64,000 bases of DNA from Actinokineospora iranica. Lineage in GTDB: Bacteria > Actinomycetota > Actinomycetes > Mycobacteriales > Pseudonocardiaceae. Of this stretch, positions 17,490-26,062 are shown one piece after another. The position numbers were made by a program, and so were the translations under genes. Where the stretch lies: positions 1,082,342-1,146,341 of the forward strand of contig NZ_FMZZ01000001.1 of the NCBI RefSeq assembly GCF_900101685.1, read 5' to 3'. Position 1 is the stretch's first letter. Every line of letters begins with the position of its first letter. The notes beneath the pieces were generated by a model. That model saw nothing but the letters and a program-made list of their open reading frames with translations, did no database searches and was not told where the DNA came from.

Positions 17490-19208
17490 TCACGGCCGGA
17501 TGGCGTGGTCCCGCTCGTCGACGGGGGTGCGGCCCGACTGGACCTGGTCGCGGCCGTTGTTCTTGGCGGCGAAGAGGCAGCCGTCGGCGGCGAGCAGGAT
17601 GTCCTGGAGGGTCGGGCCGCTCTCGGGGTAGCGGGCGGCGCCGACCGAGACGGTCAGGTGGTCCACGACGAGGTGGTCGCCCGCCAACGACACCGGGACG
17701 TCGAGGTGGCGGACGAGGTCGCAGACGCGGTCGGCGATGCGGACGAGTTCGGCCCCGGACACGTCCGGGCAGAGGACCGCGAACTCCTCGCCGCCCCAGC
17801 GCCCCACCAGGTCGTGCCGTCGGACCGCCTTGGCCAGGGTCTGCGCCACGGCCTTGAGCACCTGGTCGCCGACGAGGTGGCCGTGCGTGTCGTTGATCTT
17901 CTTGAAGTGGTCCAGGTCGACCATGAGGACGCCCACGGTCCCGCCGTCGCGGGTGGCGCGGTCGAGTTCCCGGTTCGCGATGTTCGTCCAGCCCGCCGGG
18001 TTGGCCAGGCCGGTCTTGGGGTCGGTCGACGCGGCTTCCTCCAGTTGCCGCATCAGCACGCTGCGGTGCAGCACCAGCAGGGCGGGCACCATCAGCAGCA
18101 CCCACGCCGGGTACAGCGTGAGCAGCAGCGCCCCGGTCGCGCCGAGGCCGAGGGTTCCGTACTCCAGCGCGTTCTCCCGCGTGGTTCCGAGCACGCGGCG
18201 AACGTCGAAGCCGCCATCGGACAAGACGATCGCGGCTTCCACCAAACCCGAGTTGACGATCGAATACGCCAAGATCGCCGCCAGGACGACCCCGACCGAC
18301 CCGGGCTCACGCCACGCGCTCAGGTCGCTGGGCGTGAAGCCGAGCACGCGGCAGATCTCGCCCGACGCCGACGCGGCCAGGATCACGGTGCACGCGGAGT
18401 AGACGAGCCGGTAGGCGTGCACGCCCGCCACATGGGCCCAACTGCGCCAGAACAGGTGCTGGTAGAGCAGAACCACGACCAGGACCGTCAGCGGCGGCGG
18501 CAACAGCAGCGCCGCGGCGAGGGTCCACACGGAGGTGAGGTTGATGTGCGGGGTGTCGTCGAACCGCCGCCGGGCGCGTTCGACGTGCCGGGTGATCTCG
18601 CCGATCACCAGGCCCAGGCCCGCGACGCAGCCGAAGGTGACCAGCGCGGGACCGTCGACCTCGCTGTGCGCCACCATGATCACCGTGAGCACGGCGGTGA
18701 TCCCCTCCACGGCGAGCAGGAAGACCGTCACCCTGCGCGGCAGCGCCCAGATCGCCCAGTGCGAGATCGCCCTCGACCGCCGCTCACCCTGCCGTCCACT
18801 CTGGACGAACTCGGTCCCGCCCTGGGGGCCGCGGTTTCCGCCGCGCGCCCGAAGCCACCCCAGGCGCCGCCGTTCTCGGCGCGATCGGGGCGGCGGGCAT
18901 GGCGTTGCCGGGGTTCGCCGGGGCGGCGTTCCCGATCCGCTTCGCGGCGCCGCGCGCGGTGTGATCAGCGCTGGACCGGAGGCCTGCCCGCGGAACACGC
19001 CGCGCAGGAACGCGGGAACGCACGTCGCCACGTACGCGAGAGCGGTCCACGCCGCCGACAAGGTCTGCTGGAAAACCAGCACGGCAAGGGCGATCCGGGT
19101 CACGTGGTCACCGACAACCGACAGCACCTCGGCCCGCCGCCGCGTGCGGGACCCCTTGGTCGCGAGAACGTCCAGAAGGCGCGCTTGGCGCCCTGCCCAC
19201 CGGCTCAC
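17490..19208 (-). CDS. Membrane GGDEF diguanylate cyclase, with an MFS-like N-terminal extension
   Basis: From about residue 160 the protein has several membrane helices, and from 405 a GGDEF domain with an intact active site GGEEF. An RxxD inhibitory site sits exactly five residues upstream (RRHDLVGRWGGEEF), so it should make cyclic di-GMP with product inhibition. The first 68 residues (VVGDHVTRIALAVLVFQQTL) look instead like the start of an MFS transporter, then about 80 residues of low-quality Arg/Pro-rich sequence follow. The functional cyclase may begin at an internal GTG (18731). It therefore looks like a recombination product of two genes. Confidence 0.72.
   Translation of the reverse strand: MSRWAGRQARLLDVLATKGSRTRRRAEVLSVVGDHVTRIALAVLVFQQTLSAAWTALAYVATCVPAFLRGVFRGQASGPALITPRAAPRSGSGTPPRRTPATPCPPPRSRRERRRLGWLRARGGNRGPQGGTEFVQSGRQGERRSRAISHWAIWALPRRVTVFLLAVEGITAVLTVIMVAHSEVDGPALVTFGCVAGLGLVIGEITRHVERARRRFDDTPHINLTSVWTLAAALLLPPPLTVLVVVLLYQHLFWRSWAHVAGVHAYRLVYSACTVILAASASGEICRVLGFTPSDLSAWREPGSVGVVLAAILAYSIVNSGLVEAAIVLSDGGFDVRRVLGTTRENALEYGTLGLGATGALLLTLYPAWVLLMVPALLVLHRSVLMRQLEEAASTDPKTGLANPAGWTNIANRELDRATRDGGTVGVLMVDLDHFKKINDTHGHLVGDQVLKAVAQTLAKAVRRHDLVGRWGGEEFAVLCPDVSGAELVRIADRVCDLVRHLDVPVSLAGDHLVVDHLTVSVGAARYPESGPTLQDILLAADGCLFAAKNNGRDQVQSGRTPVDERDHAIRP
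19005..19208 (-). pseudogene. MFS transporter N-terminal relic in the GGDEF frame
   Basis: The 68 residues from 19208 read like the first two helices of an MFS exporter (RRAEVLSVVGDHVTRIALAV ... TALAYVATCVPAFL), with the typical GD in helix 1. The reading then leaves MFS homology, and nothing recognisable as the other ten helices follows. On the plus strand, 18868-18964 reads like another short membrane-protein tail (VLGAIGAAGMALPGF). Deletion and rearrangement are likely. Confidence 0.45.
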
Positions 19209-19363
19209 CGTATGCCCCCCAGCATCGACACCGACGACGTTAGGACCGCGGGTGACCGGAACCGGCCGAATGGATCATGTTCACCCAGAAAGACGCAGAA
19301 GCCGTCACTCGCCGACGCTGGAAACCGATCACCGGGTGTCCGGGGGCCACTACGATCACCGGC

Positions 19364-20605
19364 ATGGAGCCAGCGGGCGCCGCGACCGAAGCCGAGTCGC
19401 ACCGGTACGGCCGCCGCTACGCCGTCGTCATGCGCACCGCGGCGATGGCCTGCGCGGGCGGCGCGGCGCTGGCGCAGGCTTCTCCCGCGCAGCGCCCGCT
19501 GGTCATGGCGGTCGTCGCCGGGCTCGGCGCGTGGAGCGTGGTCTACACCCGGCTGGGGGCCCGGGGGTGGGTGCTGCCCGCCGACACCGCGGTGGTCGTG
19601 CTGCTGTGCCTGACCCAGCGGTGGACCGTGCCGCCGGACTCGTTGGCCGACAGCACGAACTGGGTCCTCGCCGTCGTCTCGGTCACCGCGGTCGCGCACC
19701 AGTGGTTCACCACCACACCCGGCGCGGTGCTGCTGACCACGGCGGTCGTCGCGGCGTATCAGGCGGGCGTCGCGCCGGAGACCGGGTTCGTCCTCACTGG
19801 ACTGTGGACCTTCGCCGAGGCGGGCCTGTCCCGGGTGCTGTTCCTGATGGTGCGGGCCGCCGCCCGGCGCGCCGACCAGGCCGTCGCGGCGGGTGAGCGG
19901 GCCCGGCGCGCGGCCGCGGTCGCGGCGGCCCGGCGCGCGGACGAGCGCGAGCACCTGGCGACCCTGCACGACACCGCGGCGGCGACCCTGCTCGCCGTCG
20001 GCGCGCGCATGGTGTCCGGGACCGAGCCGTGGCTCGCCGCGAGGGCCGCCCGGGACCTGGAAATCCTCTCCGCGCGGCCGGAAATACCCGACGGCGCCAC
20101 GGATCTGGTGCGGCTGCTCGGCGACGTGGCGCGGCACGCCGCGGTGGCGGTCGACCTGCGCTCGCCGCCGACCATGCCCGCGCCCGCGCCGCAGGCCGCG
20201 GCGATCGCCGCGGCGGCAAGGGAAGCGTTGGCCAACGTGGCCCGGCACGCCGGGGTCGACCGCGCGGAACTGGTCGTGGCAGGCGCGGGCGGCCTGATCA
20301 CCGTCGAGGTCGCCGACCGGGGCCGGGGGTTCGCGCCGGAGACGGTGCCGCCGCACCGGCGCGGGGTGTCCGGATCGATCGCGGAGCGCATGGCGCGCGT
20401 CGGCGGGCGGGCGATCGTGACGAGCGCTCCCGGCGCGGGCGCCCGGGTCCGCCTTGAGCTGCCGGGCCCTGTCGCGAAGCACCGGCACCCGCCAGCCGCG
20501 CCGGACGGCACGGCCACGACGCCCAAGCACGACACCGGTATGCGCGGCGTCGCGGCCGCAACGCCAGGAACCGGCCCGCACCGGCATTTCGAGACCGGGC
20601 CCTGA
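19364..20605 (+). CDS. Sensor histidine kinase (NarL-system type)
   Basis: The 413-residue protein has about six membrane helices (residues 20-180), then a short coiled coil with the phospho-acceptor LATLHDTAAATLL (HisKA_3-like His-Asp) and an HATPase domain with N-box EALANVARHAG and G-box DRGRGF. It probably autophosphorylates and passes phosphate to the LuxR-type regulator two genes downstream. I chose ATG at 19364; the open frame begins at 19277. Its stop overlaps the next start (TGATG). Confidence 0.85.
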   Translation: MEPAGAATEAESHRYGRRYAVVMRTAAMACAGGAALAQASPAQRPLVMAVVAGLGAWSVVYTRLGARGWVLPADTAVVVLLCLTQRWTVPPDSLADSTNWVLAVVSVTAVAHQWFTTTPGAVLLTTAVVAAYQAGVAPETGFVLTGLWTFAEAGLSRVLFLMVRAAARRADQAVAAGERARRAAAVAAARRADEREHLATLHDTAAATLLAVGARMVSGTEPWLAARAARDLEILSARPEIPDGATDLVRLLGDVARHAAVAVDLRSPPTMPAPAPQAAAIAAAAREALANVARHAGVDRAELVVAGAGGLITVEVADRGRGFAPETVPPHRRGVSGSIAERMARVGGRAIVTSAPGAGARVRLELPGPVAKHRHPPAAPDGTATTPKHDTGMRGVAAATPGTGPHRHFETGP

Positions 20606-21768
20606 TGGCTGAGCCGAGTCGGGACCTCATGGCGGGCAACCTCCGCCGCGGGCTGCGGCTGGCGACGTTGGCGATCACGGTCGTCACCCTGTTCTGCTTC
20701 GCCCTTCCGCTGCTGCTGGCGAACTCGCGGACCTATCGCAGCCTGCCCCAGGAGGTGCTCGCGTTCGCGATCCTGACCGCGGTCGCGGTCGCGGCGGGCG
20801 TCCAGGTCCTGCGGGACCGTGGGCTCGGAAAACCGCGCTGGATCTTGCTGGCGGCGGTGTTCACCGCGTCTGTCCTCGCCACCACGGGCATTCCGGCGGC
20901 CGAGCTGATGTCGGAAGCGGAGTGGTCCTACGGCGTGATCGGCTGGTTCGTGCTGCTGGTGCTGGCCGACCACAGCGCGGCGGCGACGGTGGCGTCCCTC
21001 GCCGCGCACACGGCGGGCAGCTTCGCGCAGCTGATCCTGGTCGGGCAGCACCACGAGGTCGCCGACCTGGTCGTGGTCACCGCCGTCGTGCTCGGCTGCG
21101 AGCTGCCGGTCCTGGCCGCAGCCATGGCCTCGCGCCGCCTCACCGCCACCGCCGCCGCCGCGGCCGAGCGCGCGGAGCGGGTGCGGACCGCGGAGGCCAT
21201 CGCCGAGCACCTGCACGCCGACCGCCGGTCCCGGTACGCCGACCTCGCCACCACGGCCGTGCCGCTGCTGACCGACCTGACGACCGGCTCGGCGGACCTG
21301 GCCGACCCGGGCGTGCGCGCCGCCTACGCCGTGGCCGCGGCCCGGCTGCGCAGGCTGTTCGCCGAGCACGACGAGGTGGACGACCCGCTGCTGCATGAAC
21401 TGCGGGCATGTCTGGATCTGGCGGAACGCAAAGGGGTCTCGGTCTATCTCGGCGCCTGCGGGGACTACCCGACCCCGCCGCTGCCGGTGCGCCGCGCGCT
21501 GACCGAACCGGCGTTGCGGACCCTGGCCACAGCCGCAACCGAGGCGCGGGTGACGGTGCTCGGGTCGCCGACCGGTGTGACGGTGAGCGTGCTGGCCGAC
21601 GCCTGCCCCGCCGAGGGGAACGACCCGGAACCCGCTGCCGTCAACGAAAGGGCAGCGAACGACAGCGCAGTGAACGACAGCGCAGCGAACGACAGCACGG
21701 TGACCGTGACCCGGCTCGTGGACGGGTCCAGAGTCTGGATGGAGGCCACGTGGCGGCCGCGGGAGTGA
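20605..21768 (+). CDS. Degenerate histidine-kinase-like membrane protein
   Basis: Four to five membrane helices (about 20-165) lead into a helical region placed like a kinase dimerisation domain, but the expected His-Asp and the ATPase N/G boxes are absent. The C-terminus has a short tandem repeat of NDSA units (residues about 349-366), encoded by 15-nt DNA repeats near 21658-21702. It lies between a true kinase and a response regulator with overlapping ends, so it is likely an accessory sensor or pseudo-kinase in the same signalling unit. Confidence 0.75.
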   Translation: MAEPSRDLMAGNLRRGLRLATLAITVVTLFCFALPLLLANSRTYRSLPQEVLAFAILTAVAVAAGVQVLRDRGLGKPRWILLAAVFTASVLATTGIPAAELMSEAEWSYGVIGWFVLLVLADHSAAATVASLAAHTAGSFAQLILVGQHHEVADLVVVTAVVLGCELPVLAAAMASRRLTATAAAAAERAERVRTAEAIAEHLHADRRSRYADLATTAVPLLTDLTTGSADLADPGVRAAYAVAAARLRRLFAEHDEVDDPLLHELRACLDLAERKGVSVYLGACGDYPTPPLPVRRALTEPALRTLATAATEARVTVLGSPTGVTVSVLADACPAEGNDPEPAAVNERAANDSAVNDSAANDSTVTVTRLVDGSRVWMEATWRPRE

Positions 21769-22406
21769 CCACGGTGGTGCTGGTCGACGACCACCCGGCG
21801 ATCATCGCCGGGGTCGAGGCCTGGTGCGCCAAGGCCGATCCGCCGGTCGAGGTCGTCGACTCCGGGGCGACCCCGGCGGCCGCCTGGACCGGACCCGGCC
21901 TGGCCGCCGACGTCGTGGTGTTCGACCTGCAGCTGTCCGGGCAGGTCCCGGCCTTCTCCGACCTGCGCAGGCTGGTCGACGCGGGCCGCCAGGTGATCGT
22001 GTACACCATGCGCGAGGACCGCGACGCCATCCTCACCTGCCTCGACATCGGCGCGTTCGCCTACCTGGCCAAGACCGAGGGCCCGGGGCACCTGGTGCAC
22101 GCCATCCACGCCGCCCGGCAGCACCTGCCCTACACGCCGCCGTCCATGGCGCGCGCCATCACCACCGACAACCGGCCCGACCGGCCGCGCCCGACGCCGC
22201 GGGAGATCGACGTGCTGGTCAACTGGTTCGCCTGCGAGTCCAAGGAAATGGTGGCCCGCAAACTCGGCCTGTCCGTGCGCACGGTGAACAGCTACATCGA
22301 CCGGGTCCGCATCCGCTACGCCAACGCGGGCCGCCCCGCCTCGACCAAGGCGGCACTGGTGGCCCGCGCGATCCAGGACGGCCTGGTGCGGCTGGACGAG
22401 CTGTAG
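21750..22406 (+). CDS. LuxR/NarL-type response regulator
   Basis: The receiver domain (1-125) has the acidic pair VDDHPA and the phospho-acceptor Asp in VVVFDLQLSG; YTMRED and YLAKTEG provide the Thr-like and Lys positions. A C-terminal LuxR helix-turn-helix follows (PTPREIDVLVNWFACESKEM ... LSVRTVNSYIDRVRIRY). GTG at 21750 is preceded by GGAGG and overlaps the upstream gene by 19 bp. It is the output of the kinase operon 19364-22406; the target genes are unknown. Confidence 0.9.
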   Translation: MAAAGVTTVVLVDDHPAIIAGVEAWCAKADPPVEVVDSGATPAAAWTGPGLAADVVVFDLQLSGQVPAFSDLRRLVDAGRQVIVYTMREDRDAILTCLDIGAFAYLAKTEGPGHLVHAIHAARQHLPYTPPSMARAITTDNRPDRPRPTPREIDVLVNWFACESKEMVARKLGLSVRTVNSYIDRVRIRYANAGRPASTKAALVARAIQDGLVRLDEL

Positions 22407-22468
22407 CGACTGCGGGTCGAACGACCGCCCCGAGGAACCCGGGTTTCTCCCTAGCCTGTTGGGCGAAA

Positions 22469-22494
22469 TGGGGCGCGCCGCCGAACGCGCCCCA
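22469..22494. terminator. Bidirectional terminator hairpin
   Basis: tggggcgcg (22469-22477) pairs perfectly with cgcgcccca (22486-22494) around an 8-nt loop, between the convergent response regulator and ABC ATPase genes. Confidence 0.7.
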
Positions 22495-22534
22495 CCACCG
22501 CGCGGCTTCCGGCGGCCATCAGTCCACAGTGGAC

Positions 22535-23314
22535 CTACTGATCCGGGGGCAGGAAACGGATGTGCGGTGTTCCCCGGTCGTCCAGCGGCGTGATCACGCA
22601 CCGCACGCCGTAGACCTCGCGCACCAGGTCGGCGGTGAGCACGGTGGCGGGCGCGCCAGCGGCGACGACCCGGCCAGCGGCGAGCACGAGCAGGTCGTCG
22701 CAGTAGGCCGCGGCCAGGTTGAGGTCGTGCAGGGCGACGACCGCGGTGACCGGGAGGCGGCGGACCAGGGCGAGCAGGTCGAGTTGGTGGGCGATGTCCA
22801 GGTGGTTGGTCGGCTCGTCCAGCAGCAGCTCGCGCGGCTCCTGGGCCAGGGCGCGGGCGAGTTGGGCGCGCTGGCGTTCGCCGCCGGAGAGGCTGTGCCA
22901 GCGCCGCCGCGCCAGGTGCGCCATGCCCGTCCGGTCCAGGGCTTGGGCGACCACCGCGTGGTCCGGCTCGGACAGCGCGCCCCAGCCGCCGCGGTGCGGG
23001 ACGCGGCCCAGCGCGACGACCTCGGCGACGGTCAGGTCCACCTCGGTGCTCACCTGCTGCTCGACCAGCGCGACGCGGCGGGCGAACCCACGGCGGCCGC
23101 GAGCGGCGCTGCCGGTGACGGTCACGCCGTCGAGCAGGACCGCGCCGCCGGTGGGCTTGCGCAGCCCGGCGAGCAGGCGCAGCAGCGAGGACTTCCCCGA
23201 GCCGTTCGGGCCGAGCAGGCCCAGCGTCGAGCCGGGTTCGACGCGGACGCTCACCCGGTCGACGATGACTCTGCCGTCCGCCGACCAGGTCACGTCCTGG
23301 GCGCGCAGGCTCAT
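22535..23314 (-). CDS. ABC transporter ATPase, FecE/BtuD type
   Basis: The 259-residue ATPase has Walker A LLGPNGSGKSS (residues 33-43), signature SLSGGERQRA, Walker B ELLLDEPTNHLD and the switch His in ALHDLN. It energises the permease encoded directly upstream; ATGA overlaps couple the genes. Because the operon leader is a cobalamin riboswitch, the cargo is most likely vitamin B12 or another corrinoid rather than ferric siderophore. Confidence 0.93.
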   Translation of the reverse strand: MSLRAQDVTWSADGRVIVDRVSVRVEPGSTLGLLGPNGSGKSSLLRLLAGLRKPTGGAVLLDGVTVTGSAARGRRGFARRVALVEQQVSTEVDLTVAEVVALGRVPHRGGWGALSEPDHAVVAQALDRTGMAHLARRRWHSLSGGERQRAQLARALAQEPRELLLDEPTNHLDIAHQLDLLALVRRLPVTAVVALHDLNLAAAYCDDLLVLAAGRVVAAGAPATVLTADLVREVYGVRCVITPLDDRGTPHIRFLPPDQ

Positions 23315-24318
23315 ACCGCCGCCCGCCTTCTGGCCAGCAGGACGGCGAACGCGGGCACGCCGACCAGCGCGGTGACCACGCCCGCCGGGACCTCCAGCGG
23401 CGCGGCCGCTGTCCTGGCGAGGGTGTCCACCCACACCAGCAGCAGCGCGCCGAGCAGCGCGGTCACCGGGAGCGCGGCGCGGTGCCCCGGCCCCACCAGC
23501 AGCCGCGCCGCGTGCGGCAGGACCAGCCCGACGAACCCGATCGCGCCCGCGACGGCGACCAGCGTCGCGGTCAGCAGCGCCGTCACGCCCAGCAGCGTGG
23601 CCCGCAGCGGCCGCACCGCCACCCCCAGCGACGCGGCCGCGTCGGCGCCGAAGGCGAACGCGTCCAGGTCGTTCGCCCGCGCCAGGCACACCGCGATCGC
23701 CACCGCGCACACCGCGGCGGCCACGCCCACGTCGCCCCAGCGCGCCCGGGACAACGAGCCGAGCAGCCAGAACAGCACGCCGCGGGTCTGCTCGGCGTCC
23801 GCGGAGGTGATCACCACGTAGGAGGTGACCGCGCTGAACAGCTGGGTGGCCGCGACGCCCGCGAGCACCACCCGGCCCGGCCCGCCGCCAGCGACCGCCG
23901 CCAGCGCCACGACCACGCCGAAGGCCACGGCGGCGCCGAGAAACGCCCCCGCGGTCAGGCCCAGCGTCCCGACACCGAGGCCGAGCACGACGACCGCGAC
24001 CGCGCCGGTGGACGCCCCAGCGGAGATGCCGAGCAGGAACGGGTCGGCGAGCGGGTTGCGCAGCACCGACTGCAACACCGCGCCGCACACCGCCAGGCCC
24101 GCGCCGCACACCGCGGCCAGCAGGGTCCGCGGCAGCCGCAGGTCCCACACGATGCCCTGGGCGATCCGGGACAGCCCGGTGTCGCCGAACCCGAGCCGGG
24201 CGCGCACGACCTCGGCGACGTCGCCGGGCGAGAGGTCCGCAGGCCCGATGGCGGTGGCCACCGCGAGCGAGGCGATCAGCGCCGGAATCCCCACGGCCAG
24301 CAGGACTCCGGCTCTCAC
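23311..24318 (-). CDS. FecCD-family ABC permease (BtuC type)
   Basis: The 335-residue protein has about ten membrane helices, with family hallmarks LRLPRTLLAAVCGAGLAVCG, the GxxxQxxLRNPLADPFLLG block, LGSLSRARW and GFVGLVLPHAARLLVGPGHR (the ATPase coupling helix). It transports B12- or siderophore-like cargo across the inner membrane. GTG at 24318 overlaps the binding-protein stop by GTGA; the longer open frame upstream is antisense of that gene. Confidence 0.93.
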   Translation of the reverse strand: MRAGVLLAVGIPALIASLAVATAIGPADLSPGDVAEVVRARLGFGDTGLSRIAQGIVWDLRLPRTLLAAVCGAGLAVCGAVLQSVLRNPLADPFLLGISAGASTGAVAVVVLGLGVGTLGLTAGAFLGAAVAFGVVVALAAVAGGGPGRVVLAGVAATQLFSAVTSYVVITSADAEQTRGVLFWLLGSLSRARWGDVGVAAAVCAVAIAVCLARANDLDAFAFGADAAASLGVAVRPLRATLLGVTALLTATLVAVAGAIGFVGLVLPHAARLLVGPGHRAALPVTALLGALLLVWVDTLARTAAAPLEVPAGVVTALVGVPAFAVLLARRRAAV

Positions 24319-25322
24319 GGGGCGCCGTGGAGCCGGACCAGGGTGTCGGCCAGCTTCTCGATGCCGTCGACCGTGCTGATGGTGATGTTCAGCTCGGTGC
24401 CGCGCATCGGCAGCCACCGGGTGGCCTGGACCGCGCCGAGCTGGCGCACCGCGGGATCGGCGGTGAGGAAGTCCACTTTGGACTTCATGCTCTGGCCGGG
24501 GCCTTCCCGGGTCAGGTCGGCGAGGACGATGAGGTCGGGGTCCCTGCGCAGCACGTCCTCCCAGCTCACCTGCGGCCACAGCGAGGCGACGTCGGCATAG
24601 GCGTTGCGGATGCCCAACGCGCGCGCCATGATCGCGGGCGAGCCGGTGGACCCGGCCATATACGGGGATTCGGTCTGTCCGAACCAGAACACCGCCGAGA
24701 AGTCCGCCTGCAGCTTCAGCGCCGCGACGCGTTCCTGGGCGCGGGCGACCCGCTCCCGCAACCGCGCCACCAACGCGTCGCCGCGCTCCGGAACACCGAA
24801 AATCCGCGCCACGTCAAGGACTTCGCGGTAGATGTCGGCCAGCTCGACCGGCTTGTCGAGCACCGCGGACTCGGGCAGGCAACTGGTCGGCGAGAGATAT
24901 GTCGGGACACCCAACTCCTGGAACCGGTCCCGGGTCGCGACCCGTTCGTCGGTGAACATCGCGTGGTAGAGCCCGATCACGAAATCCGGCTCCACAGTCA
25001 GCACGCTCTCCAGCGACGGCGTGCCGTCCGCCAGCCGCGGCACCCGGGCGTTCGCCTCGGCGAGGTCGGCGCGCACCGGCTCGGTCCAGGTCGCGCTGCC
25101 CGCGATCCGGTCGGCCAGGCCCAGCGCCAGCAGCAGTTCGGTGGACCCCTGGTTGAGGCTCACCGCCCGCCGGGGCGGTTGTTCGACGGCGGTCTGGCGA
25201 CCGCAGTTGTCCAGCACCACCCCCGCGGGAGCGCCGCGGTGGTCGGCGGCGGTCGACCCGCACCCGGTGAGAACCATGAGGGAGGCAAGACAGGCAAGCG
25301 GCAACCGGGCACGACGCGACAT
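24315..25322 (-). CDS. ABC transporter substrate-binding lipoprotein (BtuF-like)
   Basis: The lipobox LTGC (Cys21) anchors this 335-residue protein outside the membrane. It has the two-lobed helical-backbone fold of BtuF/FhuD proteins: CGRQTAVEQPPRRAVSLNQG, ELLLALGLADRIAGSATW and LESVLTVEPDFVIG. Relatives are variously annotated as cobalamin, siderophore or putative F420-0 binding proteins. The B12 riboswitch in the leader argues for a corrinoid. AAGGA precedes the ATG. Confidence 0.88.
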   Translation of the reverse strand: MSRRARLPLACLASLMVLTGCGSTAADHRGAPAGVVLDNCGRQTAVEQPPRRAVSLNQGSTELLLALGLADRIAGSATWTEPVRADLAEANARVPRLADGTPSLESVLTVEPDFVIGLYHAMFTDERVATRDRFQELGVPTYLSPTSCLPESAVLDKPVELADIYREVLDVARIFGVPERGDALVARLRERVARAQERVAALKLQADFSAVFWFGQTESPYMAGSTGSPAIMARALGIRNAYADVASLWPQVSWEDVLRRDPDLIVLADLTREGPGQSMKSKVDFLTADPAVRQLGAVQATRWLPMRGTELNITISTVDGIEKLADTLVRLHGAP

Positions 25323-25392
25323 CGTTGTCCTTCACCTGGGCTCATGCGCGAAGCCCATACGAGGTGGTCCGGTGCCGCACCCAGTGCGCGGA

Positions 25393-25547
25393 CCGGGAGC
25401 CAGCAGGTGTTCGGGCTCAAGTGGTCGCGGGGCTTCGTGGGCACTGGTCCACAAAGCACTGTTCCGCTTGTCACTCCTACCGCTGCGCGTCAGCCCCGGC
25501 TTCCGACCGGATTCCCTGACCCATCGCTGGGCACGACTGGCTCCCGG
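25393..25547 (-). promoter_or_regulatory. Cobalamin riboswitch
   Basis: On the minus strand the element opens with CCGGGAGCCAG (25537-25547) and closes with its exact complement CTGGCTCCCGG (25393-25403), giving an 11-bp P1 stem. Inside are GGGAATCCGGT and CTGACGCGCAGCGGTA, the usual actinobacterial core. The B12 box AGCCCGAACACCTGCT sits just before the closing P1 strand. Downstream, GGTCCG/CGGACC and TGGGCT/AGCCCA hairpins before the AAGGA site can form the expression platform. Adenosylcobalamin should lower expression of the importer. Confidence 0.93.
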
Positions 25548-26062
25548 GCACTGTAGCGACCCCGTCCGCCGAACGCGGTGTGGTCTTCGTCGCTGTTGCT
25601 TCTGCTTGAGCTGGCTTCTATGAGGGCTGGGGTGTGTTGGTCTGCTCTACCCGGCTGGTACCTGGCAGGGCCGAGTACGGCTTTGTGTGGGGGGCGGGTG
25701 TGCTGTCCCGCGCCCATCGAGCACTTGGCGGGCGCTGGTGCGGCCTGGCAGGGGGCGGGTGTTCTTTCGCCCTATCGAGCAGCTGACAGGGCAAGGCTTG
25801 GGTGGCCGTTCCTTGCTTCTCCCGGGCACTTGGCGGGGGCAGGTCTGGTTCGCGAGGTGGCTTGTCGGCTGGGGGGTGGTTTGGGTTGGTAACCGGCTGC
25901 CACCATCTCCCCACGGGGCGAACGGCGGTGGTCCCGGCGCGCTATCGGTGGTTGTGCTCGGTCCCGGGTACGGTGGTTCTCCGGCACCGGCTCATCTGGC
26001 AACCGTCACGCGCTCGTGCTGTTGGAGTCGGCAGGCGTGGAAGGGCGTAGGCGGGTTGATCG
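25548..26062. repeat. Gene-free stretch with imperfect repeats
   Basis: No gene is supported in these 515 bp. The DNA shows degenerate repeats: gggggcgggtg at 25690 and 25751, each followed about 18 nt later by atcgag and then cacttggcggg or agctgacaggg; and gagcacttggcgggcgctgg near 25719 against gggcacttggcgggggcagg near 25823. The riboswitch promoter must lie at the left end. What the repeats do is unknown. Confidence 0.4.

Noticed and set aside
16635..19613. A 992-codon plus-strand frame
   Set aside because: It is out of frame with the WXG100 gene and antisense to the GGDEF gene, with Arg/Gly-rich shadow composition.
22535..25322. Siderophore importer as the only reading of the FecCD-type genes
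   Set aside because: The family is shared by iron and B12 systems; the cobalamin riboswitch in the leader favours corrinoid cargo.
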